NCBI GenBank assembly: GCA_013362785.1
Contig: JABFVM010000276.1
Coordinates: forward strand, 23,912 to 87,911
Reading direction: 5' to 3'
DNA length: 64,000 nt
Source of the DNA: Streptomyces sp.
Lineage (GTDB): Bacteria > Actinomycetota > Actinomycetes > Streptomycetales > Streptomycetaceae
In this document: positions 17,132 to 25,006 of the stretch, in pieces
Layout of the letters: each line of letters opens with the position of its first letter
How positions within the stretch are numbered: the first letter of the stretch is position 1
Notes under the pieces: generated by a model
The model's input: the letters and a program-made list of their open reading frames with translations, nothing else
Database searches by the model: none
Told to the model about the DNA's origin: nothing
Made by a program: the position numbers and the translations under genes

Positions 17132-17144
17132 CGGAGGGACGCCA

Positions 17145-17252
17145 ATGGCCTTGCGCACCTCGGCCTTGACGGGGAGCCTGTGGGTGCCGTCCCCGAGGGC
17201 CACGGAGGGCGACCCCGTCACCGTACGCCTGACGGAACGGCTCAGCCCTTGA
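17145..17252 (+). CDS. Possible small protein of 35 residues
   Basis: ATG 17145 is preceded by CGGAGGG (17132-17137) at good spacing, and the 35 codons have almost exclusively G or C in third position. The product (MALRTSALTGSLWVPSPRAT..., ending RLTERLSP) matches no family I know. The frame fits exactly between the hairpin and the convergent aldo/keto reductase stop. It could equally be a chance frame or the remnant of a decayed gene. Confidence 0.3.
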   Translation: MALRTSALTGSLWVPSPRATEGDPVTVRLTERLSP

Positions 17253-17264
17253 GCACCACAGCGC

Positions 17265-18257
17265 TCAGCTCTTGACCAGCGCGTCGATCCGGCCCAGTTC
17301 CTCGGCGTCGAAGTCGAGGTTGCCGGCCGCGGCGACGCTGTCCTCGATCTGCCGCACGCTGCTCGCGCCGACCAGCGCCGAGGTCACCCGGCCGCCGCGC
17401 AGCACCCAGGCCAGCGCCATCTGGGCCAGGCTCTGGCCGCGGGACTTGGCGATGTCGTCCAGGGCGCGCAGCTGGGCCACCAGGTCCGCGGTGAGCCGGT
17501 CCGAGTTCAGGAACGGGCTGTCGCTCGCGGCCCGCGAGTCCTCCGGGATGCCGTCGAGGTAGCGGGCGGTCAGCACGCCCTGCTCCAGCGGGGAGAACAC
17601 GATGGAGCCGACCTGGAGCTCGTCCAGCGTGTCCAGCAGACCCGACTCCTCCGGGCCGCGGGCCAGCATCGAGTAGCGCGGCTGGTGGATGAGCAGGGGG
17701 GTGCCCAGCTCGCGCAGGATGCGGGCGGCCTCGCGGGTCTGCTCGGGCGAGTAGTTGGAGACGCCGACGTACAGCGCCTTGCCCTGCTGCACCGCCGAGT
17801 GCAGGGCGCCCATCGTCTCCTCCAGGGGAGTGTCCGGGTCGGGGCGGTGCGAGTAGAAGATGTCGACGTAGTCCAGGCCCATCCGCTTCAGGCTCTGGTC
17901 CAGCGAGGACAGCAGGTACTTGCGCGAGCCCCACTCGCCGTACGGGCCGGGCCACATGTGGTAGCCGGCCTTGGTGGAGATGATCAGCTCGTCGCGGTAC
18001 GGCGCGAAGTCCGCCTTCAGCGCCTCGCCGAACGCCGACTCGGCGGCGCCGGGCGGCGGGCCGTAGTTGTTGGCCAGGTCGAAGTGGGTGACGCCGAGGT
18101 CGAAGGCGCGGCGCAGGATGGCCCGCTGGGTCTCGACCGGGCGGTCCGGGCCGAAGTTGTGCCACAGTCCGAGGGACAGCGCCGGGAGCTTGAGGCCGCT
18201 GCGTCCGGTGCGCCGGTAGGGCATGTCCGCGTAGCGGTCGGGGTGTGCGGTGTACAA
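17265..18257 (-). CDS. Aldo/keto reductase, L-glyceraldehyde-3-phosphate reductase-like
   Basis: A 330-residue NADPH-dependent aldo/keto reductase of the YghZ/AKR14-like group. The core sequence FDLANNYGPPPGAAE carries the catalytic Asp and Tyr, the Lys is in IISTKAGYHMWPGPYGEWGS, and the segment SPLEQGVLTARYLDGIPEDS is characteristic of L-glyceraldehyde-3-phosphate reductases. C-terminal cofactor-binding ALVGASSVRQIEDSV is present. The enzyme probably detoxifies reactive aldehydes. It is transcribed divergently from a LysR gene with 153 bases between, so LysR control is likely. Confidence 0.87.
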   Translation of the reverse strand: MYTAHPDRYADMPYRRTGRSGLKLPALSLGLWHNFGPDRPVETQRAILRRAFDLGVTHFDLANNYGPPPGAAESAFGEALKADFAPYRDELIISTKAGYHMWPGPYGEWGSRKYLLSSLDQSLKRMGLDYVDIFYSHRPDPDTPLEETMGALHSAVQQGKALYVGVSNYSPEQTREAARILRELGTPLLIHQPRYSMLARGPEESGLLDTLDELQVGSIVFSPLEQGVLTARYLDGIPEDSRAASDSPFLNSDRLTADLVAQLRALDDIAKSRGQSLAQMALAWVLRGGRVTSALVGASSVRQIEDSVAAAGNLDFDAEELGRIDALVKS

Positions 18258-18385
18258 CGCGACTCCAGAGGGGTTGGCACACGAGGGACGGCTCCGAGGA
18301 GCCGCGGTTCCGATCGGTATCCGCTCCGATCGGTTTCCACTCTCGCGTGACCTGCGGGCAGTGGTCCAACAGGTAAATCAGATGG

Positions 18386-18410
18386 GATTGAGCGGTTACG
18401 CTGCTCAATC
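18386..18410. promoter_or_regulatory. Inverted repeat abutting the lysR start codon
   Basis: Perfect 8-bp arms GATTGAGC and GCTCAATC with a 9-base spacer end exactly at the base before the lysR ATG. The half-site spacing resembles LysR-family operators. Because the repeat takes the place of a ribosome-binding site, it may control both transcription and start of a leaderless message. Confidence 0.55.
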
Positions 18411-19298
18411 ATGGAACTGCGCCATCTCCAGCACTTCGTGGCGGTCGCCGAGGACCAGCATTTCACCCGGGCGGCCGAGCGCCTCATGGTGTCCCAGTCG
18501 GGTCTGTCGGCCTCGATCCGGGCGCTGGAGCGGGAGTTGCAGACACCGCTGTTCGTGCGTACGACCCGCCGGGTGACGCTCACCCCGGCCGGGCGTGCCC
18601 TGCTGTGCGAGGCGGAGCGGATCCTGGCGCAGGTGCGGGCCGCCCATGAGGCGGTGGCCGCGGTGCAGGGCGTGCTGCGCGGGATGCTGGCGCTCGGGTC
18701 CGAGCAGTGCATCGCCGGGGTGCATGTGGCGGGGCTGCTCGCGGCGTTCCGGCGGGCGCATCCGGACGTGGAGATCTGTCTGCGGCAGGCGGGCTCGGGC
18801 GCGCTCGCGGAGGAGGTCGCGGCCGGCCGCCTGGACATGGCCTTCGCCGTGCGGGCCGCGCAGGAGGACACCGACCATCTGCGGGTCGTACCGCTGACCG
18901 GCGAGCCGATGACCGTCCTGTGCCATCCGAGCCACCGGCTCGCGGCCGCCGGGGCCGCGGTCACTCCGGAGGATCTCGGCGGGGAGGTCTTCGTCGACTT
19001 CCACCCGGACTGGGGGCCGCGCCGCACCACCGACGCCGTGTTCGCCGCGGCGGGCGTACGCCGGAGTGTCGCTCTGGAGGTCAACGACGTGCACAGCCTG
19101 CTGGACCTGGTGGACGAGAACCTCGGCGTCGCCGTCGTTCCGCGTCACTTCCGGCACAAACGGCCGTCACTGACCGCGCTGCCGGTGAAGGCCGGCGGCG
19201 AGAGCGTCTATGAGACGGTCGCCCTGCTGCCGCCCGCGCAGGCCACGAGTCCGGCGGCCCGGGCGCTGATGGCGCTGCTCGAAACGGAAGGCGCGTGA
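18411..19298 (+). CDS. LysR-family transcriptional regulator
   Basis: A 295-residue LysR-type regulator: N-terminal winged HTH (MELRHLQHFVAVAEDQHFTR, recognition helix around VSQSGLSASIRALE), linker helix, and a periplasmic-binding-like effector domain (about 90-295). It is divergent from the aldo/keto reductase and most likely controls it and itself through the inverted repeat at 18386-18410. There is no Shine-Dalgarno sequence before ATG 18411. Effector unknown; aldehydes are a guess from the neighbour. Confidence 0.9.
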   Translation: MELRHLQHFVAVAEDQHFTRAAERLMVSQSGLSASIRALERELQTPLFVRTTRRVTLTPAGRALLCEAERILAQVRAAHEAVAAVQGVLRGMLALGSEQCIAGVHVAGLLAAFRRAHPDVEICLRQAGSGALAEEVAAGRLDMAFAVRAAQEDTDHLRVVPLTGEPMTVLCHPSHRLAAAGAAVTPEDLGGEVFVDFHPDWGPRRTTDAVFAAAGVRRSVALEVNDVHSLLDLVDENLGVAVVPRHFRHKRPSLTALPVKAGGESVYETVALLPPAQATSPAARALMALLETEGA

Positions 19299-19323
19299 CG
19301 GACGGGTGCGCGATGGTGGAGCC

Positions 19324-19833
19324 ATGCATGCCAAGGACATCCTCATCGACGGGTTCAACCGCATCCAGGAAGAGGTCCACGCCGCCATCGAGGGCCTCGA
19401 CCTCGACGCCCTGCACGCCCGGCCCACCGCCGACGCCAACTCCGTGGCCTGGCTGGTCTGGCATCTCACCCGGGTCCAGGACGACCACATCGCCGACGCC
19501 TTCGGCCTCGACCAGGTCTGGCTGACCCAGGACTTCCAGAAGACCCTCGGCCTGGACCTGCCGCGCCACGACACCGGCTACGGACACACCCCGGCCAAGG
19601 TGGCCAAGGTGCGGGTCGACTCCGGTGACCTGCTGACCGGCTACTACGACGCCGTGCACGCCCAGACCCTGGGGGCGCTGCGGGAGGTGGCCGCCAAGGA
19701 TCTGGAGCGCGTCGTGGACGAGCGCTGGGATCCGCCGGTCACGCTGGGCGTACGGCTGGTCAGCGTCCTGTCCGACGATCTGCAGCACGTCGGACAGGCC
19801 GCCTATGTGCGCGGGCTGCTTCAGAGCGCGTAG
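19324..19833 (+). CDS. DinB-superfamily (DUF664/mycothiol-transferase-like) protein
   Basis: A 169-residue four-helix DinB/YfiT-like protein. The motif [20 protein letters not shown] contains the first metal histidine, and a second histidine pair is in [17 protein letters not shown]. Such proteins in actinobacteria are often thiol-S-transferases using mycothiol, or simply metal-binding. The final 13 bases overlap the end of the convergent adenosine deaminase gene. Confidence 0.8.
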   Translation: MHAKDILIDGFNRIQEEVHAAIEGLDLDALHARPTADANSVAWLVWHLTRVQDDHIADAFGLDQVWLTQDFQKTLGLDLPRHDTGYGHTPAKVAKVRVDSGDLLTGYYDAVHAQTLGALREVAAKDLERVVDERWDPPVTLGVRLVSVLSDDLQHVGQAAYVRGLLQSA

Positions 19834-20885
19834 CCCGGGAGGACGACGTCCTCGATGAGGGCCTTGCGCTCGTCGAACGGGATGAACGCGCTCTTCAGGG
19901 CGTTCACCGTGACCGTGCGCAGGTCCTCGACACTCCAGTCGGCCTGCTCGACCAGCAGCGACATCTCGCGCGTCATCGTCGTCCCCGACACCAGACGGTT
20001 GTCGGTGTTGAGGGTGACGCGGAAGCCGAGGTCCTTCAGCGCGGTGATCGGGTGCTCGGCGATGGAGGTGGCGGCGCCGGTCTGGAGGTTGGAGGTCGGG
20101 CACATCTCCAGTGCGATACGGCGGTCGCGCACCCAGCCGGCCAGGCGGCCGAGCTTGCCGTCCACGATGTCGTCGGTGATGCGGACGCCGTGCCCGAGGC
20201 GCTGGGCACCGCAGATCTGCAGGGCCTGGTGGATGCTGGACAGGCCGTCGGCCTCACCGGCGTGGATGGTGAACGGCACGCTCTCGCGGCGCAGGTGCTC
20301 GAAGGCGGCCAGGTGGTCGGCGGCGGGGAAGCCGGCCTCGGCACCGGCGATGTCGAAGCCGACGACACCGGCGTCCCGGAAGGCCACGGCCAGGTCGGCC
20401 GCCTCACGCACCCGGTCGAACATCCGCATCCCGCACAGCAGCGTGCCGACCCGCACCGGGGTACCGGCGGCAGCGGCCTTGGCCATGCCCGCCGCGAGCC
20501 CCTCCTGGACGGTCTCGACGACCTCGGCGAGGCTCAGCCCGCCGTTGGTGTTCAGCTCAGGGGCGTAGCGCACCTCGCCGTAGACGACACCGTCGGCGGC
20601 CAGGTCCAGGACGTACTCCTCGGCCGTGCGCAGCAGGCCCTCGCGGGTCTGCATCACGGCGAGGGTGTGCTCGAAGGTGGCTATGTAGCGGACCAGGTCG
20701 CCGGAGTTCGCGGCCTCGAAGTACCAGGCGGCGAGCTCGTCCGGGTCGGTGGTGGGCAGGGTGTGGCCGACCTCGGCCGCGAGCTCCACCACGGTGGCGG
20801 GGCGCAGGCCGCCGTCGAGGTGGTCGTGCAGGACGGCCTTGGGGAGGCGGCGGATCACATCGGCGTCTACGCGCGTAGCAGTCAT
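19821..20885 (-). CDS. add: Adenosine deaminase
   Basis: A 354-residue adenosine deaminase (adenosine or deoxyadenosine to inosine plus ammonia, cytoplasmic purine salvage). Zinc and catalytic motifs are [21 protein letters not shown] (with catalytic Glu), LGHGVRI and [21 protein letters not shown] is also typical. ATG 20885 gives the standard family start [20 protein letters not shown]. The downstream DNA on this strand overlaps the DinB gene end. A VOC protein gene precedes it after 49 bases and may be co-transcribed. Confidence 0.93.
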   Translation of the reverse strand: MTATRVDADVIRRLPKAVLHDHLDGGLRPATVVELAAEVGHTLPTTDPDELAAWYFEAANSGDLVRYIATFEHTLAVMQTREGLLRTAEEYVLDLAADGVVYGEVRYAPELNTNGGLSLAEVVETVQEGLAAGMAKAAAAGTPVRVGTLLCGMRMFDRVREAADLAVAFRDAGVVGFDIAGAEAGFPAADHLAAFEHLRRESVPFTIHAGEADGLSSIHQALQICGAQRLGHGVRITDDIVDGKLGRLAGWVRDRRIALEMCPTSNLQTGAATSIAEHPITALKDLGFRVTLNTDNRLVSGTTMTREMSLLVEQADWSVEDLRTVTVNALKSAFIPFDERKALIEDVVLPGYAL

Positions 20886-20934
20886 GGCGGGTCTTTCCTT
20901 GAGCGGGGCGGTTCGAGGGAGCGGGAAGGAGGGG

Positions 20935-21321
20935 TCAGCCGGCGGGCTGGAGCAGGTCCCAGCGGTTGCCGTACAGGTCCTGGAAGACGGCGACCGAGCC
21001 GTACGGCTCATGCCGGGGCTCTTCCAGGAAGGTGACGCCCGCGGCGAGCATCCGGGCGTGATCGCGGGCGAAGTCGTCGGTGTGCAGGAAGAACCCGACG
21101 CGCCCGCCGGTCTGGTCGCCGACCCTGGCTCGCTGGTCGTCACCCTTGGCCCGGGCCAGCACCAGCCCGGTGCCCTGGTCGCCGGGCTGGACGACGACCC
21201 AGCGCGAGCCGTCCGGGCGCGGGGCGTCCTCGACGAGCCGGAAGCCGAGGGCTTCGGTGTAGAAGCGGATCGCCTCGTCGTAGTCGTCGACGACGAGGGT
21301 GACCAGGGCGATGCGTCTCAT
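20935..21321 (-). CDS. VOC/glyoxalase-like protein
   Basis: A 128-residue vicinal-oxygen-chelate protein with the two beta-alpha-beta-beta-beta modules: [20 protein letters not shown] at the N terminus and a second half ending [20 protein letters not shown], where the last Glu-type metal ligand position is occupied by Asp/His-poor sequence. Function is probably a small-molecule lyase or resistance-type binder; no substrate can be named. It is transcribed just upstream of the adenosine deaminase gene in the same direction. Confidence 0.78.
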   Translation of the reverse strand: MRRIALVTLVVDDYDEAIRFYTEALGFRLVEDAPRPDGSRWVVVQPGDQGTGLVLARAKGDDQRARVGDQTGGRVGFFLHTDDFARDHARMLAAGVTFLEEPRHEPYGSVAVFQDLYGNRWDLLQPAG

Positions 21322-21502
21322 CGGGACCTTCCGGGGCAGTCGGTTGACGGGAGAGGTTATACGTAAAACCTCGGCGACGCCAGTCATGGCCGGGACCACG
21401 GTCCTACGTCTGCGGCCGGAGGCGCGACAGGGCCTGTCGTCCGAGGTGGGACAGGTCCGGCGCCCGAGGTGCGAGCGGCGGCCGGCGCCTAGCGTTCCGG
21501 GC

Positions 21503-21961
21503 ATGACGATCATGGAGCCGCCGCGCAGCCCCGAACGCCGCAAGCAGGACGTGCTGGACCGGCTGGAACGGGAGACGGACATCTGGGTGGCCTCGGCGGA
21601 CGCGGACGGGGTGCCGTGCCTGGTCGCGCTCTGGTTCGTCTGGGACGGTACGGCGCTCTGGCTGGCCACGCGCCCCGGCAACCCGACCGGCCGCAACCTC
21701 CGGACCGGGCGCCGGACCCGGCTGGCGTTCGGGGACACGCGGGACGTCGTCCTGATCGACGGCGAGGTGGAGGTCCACGGAGTCGACGCGGTGCCGGCCG
21801 CCGCGGCCGAGGCGTTCCACGCGAAGACGGGCTGGGATCCACGCGGCGACTCGGCGACGTACGCCTACTACCGGGTGCTCCCGCAGGCGGTGCAGGCGTG
21901 GCACGAGGTGCGCGAACTGGCGGGGCGGCATCTGATGCGAAACGGAACGTGGCTTGTCTGA
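21503..21961 (+). CDS. Pyridoxamine-5'-phosphate-oxidase-fold (F420/flavin) protein
   Basis: A 152-residue split-barrel protein of the PPOX family. The patterns ETDIWVASADADGVPCLVAL, then LWLATRPGNPTGRNLRTGRR and RTRLAFGDTRDVVLIDGEVEV match actinobacterial PPOX-class proteins that bind F420 or FMN. It is short of the usual C-terminal PNPOx extension, so pyridoxal synthesis is unlikely. ATG 21503 gives the normal N terminus. It lies alone between a divergent VOC gene and the sphingomyelinase. Confidence 0.75.
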   Translation: MTIMEPPRSPERRKQDVLDRLERETDIWVASADADGVPCLVALWFVWDGTALWLATRPGNPTGRNLRTGRRTRLAFGDTRDVVLIDGEVEVHGVDAVPAAAAEAFHAKTGWDPRGDSATYAYYRVLPQAVQAWHEVRELAGRHLMRNGTWLV

Positions 21962-22081
21962 ACAACTTGCGTGGCGTACGTCCCTACGCCATCCAATTCC
22001 CGCACGACTGTTACCTGGGAGTAATCCCTGATGGTTTGATGTGCGGCGCCACTCAACCCCCTTCACCCACAGGGAGATCCA

Positions 22082-23068
22082 GTGACGCTCTTCGCACATC
22101 GCCGTGCACAGGGCTCGGCCGTCCTCGCACTCTCGCTCGCCACCGCGGGTCTGGTGGGCGCGGCGCCCACCGCGTCGGCGGCCGAGCAGACGCCGCCGCT
22201 CAAGGTGCTGACTTATAACGTCTTCCTCTTCAGCAAGACCCTGTACCCGAACTGGGGCCAGGACCACCGGGCCGCCGAGATCGCCAAGGCGCCGTTCGTG
22301 CAGGGCAATGACGTCGTCGTCCTCCAGGAGGCGTTCGACAACTCCTCCTCGGACGCGCTGAAGAGCTCCCTCACCGGCCAGTACCCGCACCAGACGCCGG
22401 TGGTGGGGCGTTCCAAGAGCGGCTGGGACGCGACCGGCGGCTCGTACTCGGCGACGACGCCCGAGGACGGCGGGGTCACGATCCTCAGCAAGTGGCCGAT
22501 CCTGCGCAAGGAGCAGTGGGTCTACAAGGACGCGTGCGGCGCGGACTGGTGGTCCAACAAGGGCTTCGCGTACGTCGTGCTGAACGTGAACGGCACCAAG
22601 GTGCACGTCGTCGGCACGCACGCCCAGTCGACCGACCCGGGCTGTGCCGCCGGTGAGGCGGCCGCGATGCGCAGCCGGCAGTTCAAGGCGATCGACGCGT
22701 TCCTGGACGCGAAGAACATCCCGGCGGGCGAGCAGGTGCTGGTCGCCGGCGACATGAACGTCGACTCGCGCACGTCCGAGTACGCCTCGATGCTCGCCGA
22801 CGGCGGGCTGGTGGGCGCCGACGGGCGCACCGGGCACCCGTACTCCTTCGACACGCAGGACAACTCCATAGCCCACGACCGCTACCCCGACGACCCGCGC
22901 GAGGACCTTGACCACGTTCTGCACCGCGCGGGTCACGCCCGTCCGGCGGTCTGGAAGAACGAGGTCGTCAAGGAGCAGAGCGCGCCCTGGACGGTGACGA
23001 GCTGGGGTACGGACTACACGTACACGAACCTCTCCGACCACTATCCCGTGACCGGCTACGCGGGCTGA
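22082..23068 (+). CDS. Secreted sphingomyelinase C (neutral, EEP fold)
   Basis: A 328-residue exported phosphodiesterase that would split sphingomyelin into ceramide and phosphocholine. A Sec signal peptide (residues 1-34, ending TASA-A) precedes an endonuclease/exonuclease/phosphatase domain with LTYNVFLF, VVVLQEAFD (metal Glu), VVGTHAQS, VAGDMNVDSR and the closing catalytic SDHYPVTGY. This follows the bacterial beta-haemolysin/sphingomyelinase layout and size. GTG 22082 follows GGGAG at 22072-22076. It is convergent with an aldo/keto reductase gene. Confidence 0.9.
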   Translation: MTLFAHRRAQGSAVLALSLATAGLVGAAPTASAAEQTPPLKVLTYNVFLFSKTLYPNWGQDHRAAEIAKAPFVQGNDVVVLQEAFDNSSSDALKSSLTGQYPHQTPVVGRSKSGWDATGGSYSATTPEDGGVTILSKWPILRKEQWVYKDACGADWWSNKGFAYVVLNVNGTKVHVVGTHAQSTDPGCAAGEAAAMRSRQFKAIDAFLDAKNIPAGEQVLVAGDMNVDSRTSEYASMLADGGLVGADGRTGHPYSFDTQDNSIAHDRYPDDPREDLDHVLHRAGHARPAVWKNEVVKEQSAPWTVTSWGTDYTYTNLSDHYPVTGYAG

Positions 23069-23087
23069 GCGACGGCGTCGGTCCGGC

Positions 23088-23993
23088 TCAACCTGCGTGC
23101 CCGCGCGCCGCGTTGAGCCGGGCCAGCTCGTCGGCGGTGAGGCGGAGGGCGCCCGCCGCCACGTTCTCGGCCAGGTGGTCGGGGTTGCCGGTGCCGGGGA
23201 TGGCGAGGACGTGCGGGCCCTGGTGCAGGGTCCAGGCGATGCGGACCTGGGCGGCGCCGACGCCGTGGGCCCGCGCGATGGCTAGCACCTCCTCGTCGTG
23301 GGCGGCGGTCGCGCCCCGCTCCCCCACCTCCCCGGCGACGGCGTAGAACGGCACGAAGGCGATGCCCTGTTCGCCGCACAGGCGCAGGAGTTCGTCGGCC
23401 TCGGGGTCGGGCCGGTCGAGCGCGTACCGGTTCTGCACGCACACCACGGGCGCGATGGCCCGCGCCTCGGCTAGGTGCCGTGGTTCCACGGCGGAGATGC
23501 CGAGGTGCCGGACGAGTCCCGCCTCGCGCAGTTCGGCCAGTGCGCCGAAGTGCTCGGCGATGGAGTCCTGGCTCATGCGGCGCAGGTAGACGATGTCCAG
23601 GTGGTCGCGGCCGAGCTGGCGCAGGTTCTCCTCGACGTGGCCGCGCAGTTGGTCAGGGCGGGCCGAGGTGGCCCAGTCGCCGTCGTAGTCGCGGTGGGGG
23701 CCCACCTTGGTGGCGATGACGAGGTCGTCCGGGTACGGCGCCAGCGCGGTGTTGATCAGTTCGTTGGCGGAGCGGAGGGCGGAGAAGTAGAAGGCGGCGG
23801 TGTCGATGTGGTTGACGCCGAGCTCGATCGCCTTGCGCAGTACGGCAAGGGAGCGCTTCCGGTCGCTGGGCGTGCCGTGGTGGAAGGCGGCGCTGCCCGT
23901 CAGCCGCATCGCGCCGAAGCCGATGCGGCTGACGGGCAGATCGCCGAGTTCCCAGGTGCCCGCGGCGTGTGCGGTGATCGTTTCGGAGTTCAT
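23088..23993 (-). CDS. Aldo/keto reductase
   Basis: A 301-residue aldo/keto reductase. Catalytic residues appear in GVNHIDTAAFYFS (Asp, Tyr) and VIATKVGPHRDYDG (Lys); the loop DIVYLRRMSQDS takes the place of the usual His-containing strand, as in several actinobacterial AKRs. The C-terminal cofactor site reads VLAIPGTGNPDHLAENVAAG. Substrate unknown. It is unrelated in detail to the AKR at 17265. ATG 23993 gives a normal length. Confidence 0.85.
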   Translation of the reverse strand: MNSETITAHAAGTWELGDLPVSRIGFGAMRLTGSAAFHHGTPSDRKRSLAVLRKAIELGVNHIDTAAFYFSALRSANELINTALAPYPDDLVIATKVGPHRDYDGDWATSARPDQLRGHVEENLRQLGRDHLDIVYLRRMSQDSIAEHFGALAELREAGLVRHLGISAVEPRHLAEARAIAPVVCVQNRYALDRPDPEADELLRLCGEQGIAFVPFYAVAGEVGERGATAAHDEEVLAIARAHGVGAAQVRIAWTLHQGPHVLAIPGTGNPDHLAENVAAGALRLTADELARLNAARGHAG

Positions 23994-24031
23994 CGGCGGA
24001 GTCTCGCACACGCCTCGGACACCGGTGGGCG

Positions 24032-24739
24032 TCAGCAGTAGAGGTTGCCGCCCGGGGAGACGCCGAGGATCTGGGTGAAGCGCTGGTAGGCGTTCACGCG
24101 GCTCTGCACCTGGGCCGGGTTCTTGCCGTCGCACTCCAGGGAGCCGTTGATGGAGCGGATCGTCTGGCCGAAGCCGGCCTGGTTGACCATGGCGTTGTGC
24201 GGGGTCATGGTGCCGGGGCCGTTCTGGGTGTTCCAGTACCACAGGCCGGTCTTCCAGGCGACGGCCGCCTCGTTCTGCACCCGCCAGGGGTTGTTCAGCA
24301 GGTCGATGCCGAGGGCGTCACCGGCCGCCTTGTAGTTGAAGTTCCAGCTGAGCTGGATGGGGCCGCGTCCGTAGTAGGCGGCCTGGCCCGCGGGGCAGCC
24401 GTAGGGCTGGCTGCGGTCGCAGTAGTGGGGGTAGTTGGCCTGGTTCTGCTCGACGATGTGGACCAGGCCGCCGGTCTCGTGGTTGACGTTGGCGAGGAAC
24501 GCCGCCGCCTCCTGCTTCTTCACCGTGTCGCTGCCGCTGTTGGCGAAGGCGGGGTAGGCGCTGAGGGCGGCGGTGAGACCGCTGTACGTGTAGAAGGGGT
24601 TCCGGTTCGGGAACATCTGGTTGAACTGCGACTCGCTCACGACGAAGCCGGCGGCGGACGCGCTCGGGGGCTGGATCACCAGCGCGGCGCTGCCCAGGGC
24701 GAGCGCGGACAGAACTGCGGCTATGCGGCGCCTCGACAC
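24032..24739 (-). CDS. Secreted GH19 chitinase without binding domain (ChiG-like)
   Basis: A 235-residue exported family 19 chitinase. Signal peptide residues 1-30 (ALALGSAALVIQPPSASAA) precede one catalytic domain with the general acid E88 in NVNHETGG, the likely base E97 nine residues later, and YYGRGPIQLSWNFNY. It lacks the chitin-binding module of ChiF, so it resembles ChiG. GTG 24739 is chosen because AAGGAG lies eight bases upstream and it begins right at the signal peptide. Paired 12-bp repeats at 24878-24906 mark a DasR/GlcNAc-type chitinase promoter. Confidence 0.92.
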   Translation of the reverse strand: MSRRRIAAVLSALALGSAALVIQPPSASAAGFVVSESQFNQMFPNRNPFYTYSGLTAALSAYPAFANSGSDTVKKQEAAAFLANVNHETGGLVHIVEQNQANYPHYCDRSQPYGCPAGQAAYYGRGPIQLSWNFNYKAAGDALGIDLLNNPWRVQNEAAVAWKTGLWYWNTQNGPGTMTPHNAMVNQAGFGQTIRSINGSLECDGKNPAQVQSRVNAYQRFTQILGVSPGGNLYC

Positions 24740-24877
24740 AGGATCAACTCCTTTGCGGAGCACGGCCGCACCCGGACAAGGGCAGGGCGAAGCAACGCCT
24801 TGTGCGCACGCGCCGACGGGGTCGGCCACGGTGTGGGGCGGCCGTGGTGGGGGGTGTGGAGACACACTCAACCGCTT

Positions 24878-24906
24878 TGGTCTGTACCAGTCAATGGTCC
24901 GGACCA
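24878..24906. promoter_or_regulatory. Paired chitinase-promoter repeats / DasR-like sites
   Basis: Two palindromic 12-mers, TGGTCTGTACCA (24878-24889) and TGGTCCGGACCA (24895-24906), are five bases apart and 139-167 bases before the chitinase start. They match the 12-bp direct repeats known from Streptomyces chitinase promoters and the core of the DasR-responsive element (TGGTCTAGACCA). Confidence 0.8.
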
Positions 24907-24917
24907 ATCAACTCGAA

Positions 24918-24990
24918 AGTTGGCCGAGAGAGTTGGCCGAGAGAGTGGCCGAGGCGCTCGCCGAGGGGGTTGGCCGAGAGAGTTGGTCAG
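24918..24990. repeat. Degenerate 13-bp minisatellite
   Basis: AGTTGGCCGAGAG occurs at 24918-24930 and 24931-24943, continues as AGTGGCCGAGG and CTCGCCGAGGGG, and recurs at 24969-24980 followed by AGTTGGTCAG. It lies between the chitinase promoter and the stop of the HEAT-repeat flavoprotein gene. Confidence 0.75.
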
Positions 24991-25006
24991 GCGCCGGATA
25001 CCCGTG

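Noticed and set aside
22005..22040. Possible PHO box upstream of the sphingomyelinase gene
   Set aside because: Phosphate control would suit the enzyme, but the sequence around GTTACCTGGGA does not contain two proper GTTCACC-type 11-mers.
24918..24990. 13-bp repeats considered as a CRISPR array
   Set aside because: Units are too short, directly adjacent without unique spacers, and no cas genes are present.
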